Below, one piece after another: positions 6,367 through 10,233 of a stretch of DNA of 10,233 nucleotides. The DNA is from Lachnospiraceae bacterium. GTDB lineage: Bacteria > Bacillota > Clostridia > Lachnospirales > Lachnospiraceae. The notes below the pieces were generated by a model. The model was given only the letters and a program-made list of their open reading frames with translations. It ran no database searches and was not told where the DNA came from. The stretch is taken from the NCBI GenBank assembly GCA_900772675.1, contig CAAGRM010000109.1, forward strand, positions 1 to 10,233, written 5' to 3'. Position 1 is the stretch's first letter. Each line of letters starts with the position of its first letter. The translations under genes were made by a program, and so were the position numbers.

Positions 6367-7431
6367 ATGCAGGATACAATCACAGAGCCATTGCTGAAAT
6401 GGTATGGCGAAAATAAAAGAGTGCTGCCCTGGAGAGAAAAAAAGAACCCGTATGAAATCTGGGTTTCTGAAATTATGCTCCAGCAGACAAGGGTGGAGGC
6501 GGTAAAGCCGTTCTATGAGCGTTTTATGCGTGAACTTCCGGATGTCACAGCGCTTGCAGCCTGTCCCGAGGAAAAGCTTTTGAAGCTGTGGGAAGGGCTT
6601 GGTTATTATAATCGTGTACGGAACATGCAGAAAGCCGCGCAGAAGATCATGGAAACATACGGCGGTGTATTTCCGGCGGATTATGAAGCCTTAAAAGGGC
6701 TTCCGGGAATCGGAAACTATACAGCAGGAGCCGTCGCATCGATTGCCTTTGGGATTCCGGTGCCGGCAGTAGATGGAAATGTACTCCGCGTGATGGCACG
6801 TATCCGGGAAGACGGTGAGGACATTTTAAAACAGTCGGTAAAAAACCGTGTGGAAGCGGAGCTGACGGAGATTATGCCAAAAGAAGATCCGGGAGCTTTC
6901 AATCAGGCGATGATGGATCTTGGAGCTACGGTCTGTCTGCCGAACGGTGCACCAAAATGCGGGGACTGTCCACTCGCTGAGCAGTGCCTGGCAGGAAAAC
7001 ATCAGACCTGGACGGAGTATCCGTTTAAAAAGAGTGCAAAGCCGCGCAGAGTCGAAGACAAAACGATTCTGCTGTTACTGGACGGTGTCCACACAGCAGT
7101 ACGGAAACGACCGAAAAAAGGGCTTCTGGCGGGACTTTACGAGTTCCCGAATTTCGATGGTGTGTTATCCGAGAAAGAAGCACTCAGCGAAGCAGAAAAA
7201 TGCGGTGTGATGCCGATTCATATTCAGGCACTGCCGCCGTACAAACATATTTTTTCCCATGTAGAATGGCACATTACCGGATATGCCATCAAAATCGCGG
7301 AAAATGATATGGAGCAGGGAAAAAGCATGGCCGGACTGATTTTTGCGGATGCAAAAAGTGCGGCTGAAAAATATGCAATTCCGTCTGCTTTTGCGGAATA
7401 TGCAAAATATACAGACCTGGAGCGTGTCTGA
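6367..7431 (+). CDS. mutY: A/G-specific adenine glycosylase MutY
   Basis: MutY removes adenine mispaired with 8-oxoguanine or guanine in base excision repair. The 354-residue protein has the normal full-length layout. The N-terminal catalytic domain has PWR (21-23), PYEIWVSEIMLQQT with catalytic Glu35, the helix-hairpin-helix LPGIGNYTAGAV (112-123) and VDGNV with catalytic Asp136. The [4Fe-4S] cysteines are C190, C198, C201 and C207 (CLPNGAPKCGDCPLAEQC). The C-terminal NUDIX-like 8-oxoG recognition domain includes LLAGLYEFPNF and the HIFSHVEWH stretch. The Cys spacing is 7-2-5 rather than E. coli's 6-2-5. I chose ATG 6367 because AGGAG (6356-6360) lies 6 nt upstream; an in-frame GTG at 6328 lacks such a site. 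The glycosyltransferase gene follows after 19 bp. Confidence 0.97.
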   Translation: MQDTITEPLLKWYGENKRVLPWREKKNPYEIWVSEIMLQQTRVEAVKPFYERFMRELPDVTALAACPEEKLLKLWEGLGYYNRVRNMQKAAQKIMETYGGVFPADYEALKGLPGIGNYTAGAVASIAFGIPVPAVDGNVLRVMARIREDGEDILKQSVKNRVEAELTEIMPKEDPGAFNQAMMDLGATVCLPNGAPKCGDCPLAEQCLAGKHQTWTEYPFKKSAKPRRVEDKTILLLLDGVHTAVRKRPKKGLLAGLYEFPNFDGVLSEKEALSEAEKCGVMPIHIQALPPYKHIFSHVEWHITGYAIKIAENDMEQGKSMAGLIFADAKSAAEKYAIPSAFAEYAKYTDLERV

Positions 7432-7450
7432 AAAATCAGGGAGAAAAAAG

Positions 7451-8467
7451 ATGAAAACGTTATCAATTGCAGTACCATGCTATAATTCGGAAGCATATAT
7501 GGAGAAGTGTATCGATTCGCTGCTGGTCGGCGGAGAGGAAGTGGAAATTCTGATTGTGGATGACGGTTCGAAGGATGGAACCGCAGCGATTGCAGACCGC
7601 TATCAGGAAAAATATCCGACGATCGTAAAGGCGATCCATCAGGAAAACAAAGGACACGGCGGAGCCGTCAATACTGGTGTGGAACATGCGACCGGCCTGT
7701 ATTTTAAAGTGGTAGACAGTGACGACTGGGTAAACCCGGAGGCGTATCAGAAAATATTAAACGTTCTGGAAGAAGTTGTGCGCGGACCGAAAACGCTGGA
7801 TCTTCTGATCAGTAACTATGTATACGAGAAAGAGGGGGCAAAGAGAAAACGTGTGATGCGTTACGCAAAATCACTTCCGGAAGGCCGTTTTTTCGGATGG
7901 GATGAAGCAAAATCGCTTGGAAAAACACATTATCTGCTGATGCATTCTCTGATTTACCGCACCTCGCTTTTAAGAGAGTGTGGTATGAAGCTTCCGGAGC
8001 ACACCTTCTATGTGGACAATCTGGTTGCATTTATTCCACTGCCGTACGTCAAAACGATGTATTACCTTGACGTGAATTTTTATCGTTACTTCATCGGAAG
8101 AGCCGATCAGTCGGTCAATGAACAAGTCATGATCGGAAGAATTGACCAGCAGATCCGCGTCAATAAGCTGATGATTGACTACCTCGGCGATCAAAAGGGG
8201 CTGTCAAAGCCTTTGCGGAAATATATGATCAGCTATCTGACCATCATTATGACGGTTTCTTCTGTGATGATGATGCGCTCCGGAACGGAAGAAAATCTCG
8301 AGAAGAAGAACGATCTGTGGAAATACCTGAAGCAGGAGGATGCATCCGATTACTTCCGCATCCGCCACGGCATTTTCGGAACTGTTATGAGCAGCAAATC
8401 AAAGCCGGGACAGAAAATTGCAGTTTATGCCTATAAAGTAGCGCAGAAGCTGTACGGATTTAACTAG
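7451..8467 (+). CDS. Family 2 glycosyltransferase (GT-A fold)
   Basis: This 338-residue protein begins with the GT2 core: [30 protein letters not shown] (35-44, nucleotide-sugar binding), GHGGAVNTG and the metal-binding DSDDW (89-93). The rest is a helical C-terminal half with one weakly hydrophobic stretch ([18 protein letters not shown]) and no clear membrane helix, so it is probably cytoplasmic or membrane-associated. Donor and acceptor are unknown; GT2 enzymes with this opening commonly act in polysaccharide, glycolipid or teichoic-acid assembly. AGGGAG (7438-7443) lies 7 nt before the ATG. The frame is open back into mutY (from 7343), but the conserved N-terminus and ribosome binding site fix the start at 7451. 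It lies 19 bp after mutY and 17 bp before ispF, so it is likely in one operon with both. Confidence 0.93.
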   Translation: MKTLSIAVPCYNSEAYMEKCIDSLLVGGEEVEILIVDDGSKDGTAAIADRYQEKYPTIVKAIHQENKGHGGAVNTGVEHATGLYFKVVDSDDWVNPEAYQKILNVLEEVVRGPKTLDLLISNYVYEKEGAKRKRVMRYAKSLPEGRFFGWDEAKSLGKTHYLLMHSLIYRTSLLRECGMKLPEHTFYVDNLVAFIPLPYVKTMYYLDVNFYRYFIGRADQSVNEQVMIGRIDQQIRVNKLMIDYLGDQKGLSKPLRKYMISYLTIIMTVSSVMMMRSGTEENLEKKNDLWKYLKQEDASDYFRIRHGIFGTVMSSKSKPGQKIAVYAYKVAQKLYGFN

Positions 8468-8484
8468 AAGCGGAGGAACGAACA

Positions 8485-9033
8485 ATGCGAGTAGGAATGG
8501 GATATGATGTGCATAAACTGGTGGAAAACCGGAAACTGATTCTTGGCGGTGTGGAAATTCCGTATGAATATGGACTTCTGGGACATTCCGATGCGGATGT
8601 GCTGGTTCACGCCATTATGGATGCACTTCTCGGCGCTGCTGCGCTGCGGGATATCGGACGTCATTTTCCGGACAACGATCCGGCATATGAAGGCGCCGAC
8701 AGCATCGAGCTGTTGAAAAAGGTCGGAGAGATGCTCGAGGAGCGGATGTATCTGATTGAAAATATTGATGCGACTGTGATTGCGCAAAAACCAAAACTGC
8801 TGCCGTATATCGATACCATGGTAAAAAATATAGCGGAAGCACTTCATCTGGAGGAGGATCAGGTCAATATCAAGGCAACGACCGAAGAAGGGCTTGGTTT
8901 TACCGGAAAGAAAGAGGGAATTTCGGCGCAGGCAGTCTGCTGTATCGTCAAAGCACTCGACCGGATGCCGGATGACCGGATTGCAGGTGGCTGCAGCGGC
9001 TGCCCGGGGTGCGCAAGAGGCGCGGAAGAATAA
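8485..9033 (+). CDS. ispF: 2-C-methyl-D-erythritol 2,4-cyclodiphosphate synthase IspF
   Basis: IspF converts CDP-ME 2-phosphate to MEcPP and CMP in the MEP isoprenoid pathway; it works as a cytoplasmic homotrimer. The signature is intact: MGYDVHKL with Asp8 and His10, [19 protein letters not shown] with His42, then [11 protein letters not shown] and the C-terminal [18 protein letters not shown]. At 182 residues it exceeds the usual ~155-160. The excess is a tail after [15 protein letters not shown] followed by [15 protein letters not shown], with a C-x2-C-x2-C cluster. GGAGG (8472-8476), 8 nt before the ATG, supports the start. It is the third gene of the mutY-GT2-ispF cluster. No terminator was seen between its stop codon and the next promoter, 13 bp later. 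Confidence 0.97.
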   Translation: MRVGMGYDVHKLVENRKLILGGVEIPYEYGLLGHSDADVLVHAIMDALLGAAALRDIGRHFPDNDPAYEGADSIELLKKVGEMLEERMYLIENIDATVIAQKPKLLPYIDTMVKNIAEALHLEEDQVNIKATTEEGLGFTGKKEGISAQAVCCIVKALDRMPDDRIAGGCSGCPGCARGAEE

Positions 9034-9046
9034 AATAGAAATGCGA

Positions 9047-9075
9047 TTGCACAAGGCCGGAAAATGTGGTAAGAT
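9047..9075 (+). promoter_or_regulatory. Promoter of the riboswitch-ATPase unit
   Basis: TTGCAC (9047-9052) and TAAGAT (9070-9075) are separated by exactly 17 bp, a good housekeeping promoter. It begins 13 bp after the ispF stop. Initiation near 9082 would start the transcript just before the aptamer's P1 helix. Confidence 0.7.
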
Positions 9076-9084
9076 GAAAAAAGA

Positions 9085-9242
9085 ATAAGGGAGTAGTCGG
9101 CGGCATACATGACGCTATAAGGCCAACAACCGAAGAAAAATGATAGTTACCGTTTTCTTACGCAGTGAAACATTTGCTGTTTCGTTGTATAAGAAAGTAA
9201 GAAAGCATTTCTTCTGGCTTTGTATGAAATGACAAGACTTAT
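9085..9242 (+). promoter_or_regulatory. yybP-ykoY family (manganese) riboswitch aptamer
   Basis: The 5' part reads ATAAGGGAGTAG (9085-9096), close to the hallmark AAGGGGAGUAG start of yybP-ykoY aptamers. GGCCAACAACCG follows at 9121-9132. The 3' end reads GACAAGACTTAT, resembling the family's AGCAAGACC-type closing strand. P1 can form from ATAAG (9085-9089) and CTTAT (9238-9242). Inner helices include TCGG/CCGA (9097-9100/9130-9133) and TTTCTTAC/GTAAGAAA (9154-9161/9197-9204) enclosing a further hairpin. These riboswitches bind Mn2+ and commonly precede Mn/Ca exporters and P-type ATPases, as here. At ~158 nt it is longer than many members because of the extended arm. Assignment is by motif and context, not a covariance search. 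Confidence 0.78.
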
Positions 9243-9278
9243 CTGTATCAACAAATGTGGTGCGGATAGGTCTTTTTC
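9234..9278 (+). terminator. Riboswitch expression-platform terminator
   Basis: AAGACTTATCTG (9234-9245) pairs with CGGATAGGTCTT (9263-9274) over 12 bp with two wobbles and a 17-nt loop; five T (9273-9277) follow. Its 5' arm contains the CTTAT needed for aptamer helix P1, so terminator and closed aptamer exclude each other. This implies an ON switch: metal-bound aptamer allows read-through into the ATPase. It would also stop read-through from ispF. Confidence 0.85.
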
Positions 9279-9352
9279 TATATCCGGCCAGAAAACATTA
9301 TCTATCATGTGGGTGTATCTGGAGCAGGACTCCGGAAGAAAGGACGGATGGA

Positions 9353-10233
9353 ATGAAGGAATATCTGGAAAAAAGTTCGAAGGTTCTTGAAAAGCTGCAG
9401 ACAACGGAGCAGGGACTTTCCGAGGCGGAAGCCGCGCGGCGGCTTACGGAATACGGGCCGAACCGATTGGCAGCAGGAAAAAAGAAGAGCAATCTGCAGC
9501 GGTTTTTCGAGGAGCTGAAAGACCCGATGATTTTGATTCTGCTCGCGGCAGCATTGGTTTCCGGTATCACATCGGCATATGAGGGTGAATCGTTCGCAGA
9601 TGTGATCATTATTCTTGCTGTTGTCATCATCAACGCGGTGCTCGGCGTTCTGCAGGAGAGCAAGGCGGAAAAAGCCATCGAGGCACTGCAGGAAATCACG
9701 GCAGCTACGTCGAAGGTGATGCGCGGCGGAAAAATGGAAGTGAAAAAGAGCGAGGAACTCGTACCGGGTGACATCGTGATTCTTGAAGCGGGGGATGCCG
9801 TTCCGGCGGATGGCCGTATTTTAGTGAGCGCCAGCATGAAAATCGAAGAAGCGGCGCTGACAGGAGAATCCGTCCCGGTGAATAAAACAGCGGATCCCCT
9901 GAATACCGGTATCGGTAGCGAGATATCGCTCGGCGACCGGAAAAACATGGTCTATATGGGAAGCACAGTTGTCTATGGCCGTGGCCGCGCGGTCATTACC
10001 GGAACAGGTATGGAAACCGAGATGGGAAAAATCGCACACGTTCTGACGCAGTCGGCGGATGAGACAACACCGCTGCAGAAACGGCTGAACCAGCTGAGCA
10101 AAATTTTAAGTGTGATGGTGCTCGGCATCTGTGCAAGTGCCATCACCGATACGAGACGTTTCACATCGCTGCCCTCGTGCTTTACCACGGTCATCTTGTT
10201 CTGTGTCAGCGTTCCTGTTTTATCTGAACAGAT
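9353..10233 (+). CDS. P-type cation-transporting ATPase (Ca2+/Mn2+-type), 5' part, interrupted
   Basis: The first 264 residues are a clear P-type ATPase of the PMCA/SERCA-like group: N-terminal cation-ATPase domain (1-50, GLSEAEAARRLTEYGPNRL), TM1-TM2 (about 57-103), and the actuator domain with VPGDIVILEAGDAVPAD and TGES at 170-173. DETTPLQKRLNQLSKIL then leads into the third membrane segment. Beyond Ile264 (~10144) the frame stays open to the window edge, but the residues (TDTRRFTSLPSCF...) no longer fit the family. The expected PEGL membrane helix and DKTGT loop are absent on this strand; DKTGT appears on the minus strand. The real gene therefore ends at the junction. AAAGGA (9339-9344), 8 nt before ATG 9353, supports the start. 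With the upstream yybP-ykoY leader, the likely role is Mn2+ (or Ca2+) export. Confidence 0.9.
   Translation, partial: MKEYLEKSSKVLEKLQTTEQGLSEAEAARRLTEYGPNRLAAGKKKSNLQRFFEELKDPMILILLAAALVSGITSAYEGESFADVIIILAVVIINAVLGVLQESKAEKAIEALQEITAATSKVMRGGKMEVKKSEELVPGDIVILEAGDAVPADGRILVSASMKIEEAALTGESVPVNKTADPLNTGIGSEISLGDRKNMVYMGSTVVYGRGRAVITGTGMETEMGKIAHVLTQSADETTPLQKRLNQLSKILSVMVLGICASAITDTRRFTSLPSCFTTVILFCVSVPVLSEQ
10129..10146. other. Inversion junction inside the ATPase gene
   Basis: Plus-strand coding (GICASAI) and minus-strand coding (SVMALA) both remain plausible through about 10132-10144, so the breakpoint lies in that short overlap. The sequence there, GGCATCTGTGCAAGTGCC (10124-10141), has short inverted arms (GGCA/TGCC). 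The overlap suggests microhomology or a short inverted repeat at the join. Confidence 0.7.
10132..10233 (-). pseudogene. Inverted P-type ATPase fragment carrying the phosphorylation site
   Basis: Read on the minus strand from the right edge, the frame encodes ICSDKTGTLTQNKMTVV, then KHEGSDVKRLVSVMALA. DKTGT(L)T is the invariant P-type ATPase phosphorylation motif; the catalytic Asp codon is at 10224-10222. This is the part expected about 70 residues after Ile264 of the plus-strand ATPase, so it is probably the same gene in reverse orientation. It remains in frame to about 10132 and then runs into the antisense of the plus-strand gene. Confidence 0.88.

Noticed and set aside
9298..9948. 216-residue open frame on the minus strand
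   Set aside because: It is antisense to the well-supported ATPase coding sequence and has Ser/Ile-rich shadow composition without family motifs or a ribosome binding site.
9973..10194. 73-residue minus-strand open frame starting at the Met of NKMTVV
   Set aside because: Only its first part (above ~10132) is real ATPase sequence in inverted orientation, and its start is internal to that protein. The rest is antisense of the plus-strand ATPase, so it is not a gene of its own.
1..10233. CRISPR array, IS element, phage or plasmid module
   Set aside because: No spaced direct repeats, transposase, integrase, attachment-site or replication signatures were seen. The repeats found are coding tandem repeats or hairpins. 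The inversion at the right edge has no recombinase gene within the window.

Overview
The window looks like chromosomal DNA from a Gram-positive anaerobe of the Clostridia, most likely a Lachnospiraceae-type bacterium. The evidence is moderate GC with A-rich intergenic gaps, GGAGG-type ribosome binding sites, a tRNA-Trp without an encoded CCA end, and the families present: a DUF4230 protein, a split ThrE-type exporter, a PG_binding_4/YkuD wall protein and a Cys-rich MutY. No phage, plasmid, IS or CRISPR signature is visible.

Layout. Positions 1-320 hold a possible 3' end of an upstream gene, a tRNA-Trp(CCA) gene and two strong hairpin terminators. Positions 440-1054 encode a membrane-anchored DUF4230 protein. 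Positions 1055-1550 have no convincing intact gene. They contain a competing-hairpin element built from three copies of an 8-bp palindrome arm and a possible decayed small ORF, and end in a good promoter. Positions 1551-2795 encode the two halves of a ThrE/YjjP-YjjB-type exporter, closed by a terminator. Positions 2980-5460 encode a large membrane-anchored L,D-transpeptidase-like protein whose catalytic motif is degenerate. A bidirectional terminator separates it from a convergent HAD phosphatase on the minus strand (5587-6219). From 6367 a plus-strand cluster follows with gaps of 17-19 nt: mutY, a family 2 glycosyltransferase and ispF. A sigma-70-type promoter at 9047-9075 then drives a leader that reads as a yybP-ykoY (manganese) riboswitch with its own terminator, upstream of a P-type cation ATPase.

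The most important observation is at the right edge. The ATPase reads normally to about residue 264 (position ~10144). The next ~90 bp encode, on the opposite strand, the phosphorylation-site segment of a P-type ATPase (ICSDKTGTLTQNKM...). The gene is therefore broken by an inversion junction inside the window. This may be a real inversion, possibly a reversible one, or a foldback chimera at a contig end; the window alone cannot decide.

The genes are mostly housekeeping: tRNA, DNA repair (MutY), isoprenoid synthesis (IspF), wall or surface functions (LDT-like protein, glycosyltransferase), amino- or organic-acid export and metal homeostasis. Apart from the two exporter halves and the riboswitch-ATPase pair, neighbours do not form an obvious common pathway.
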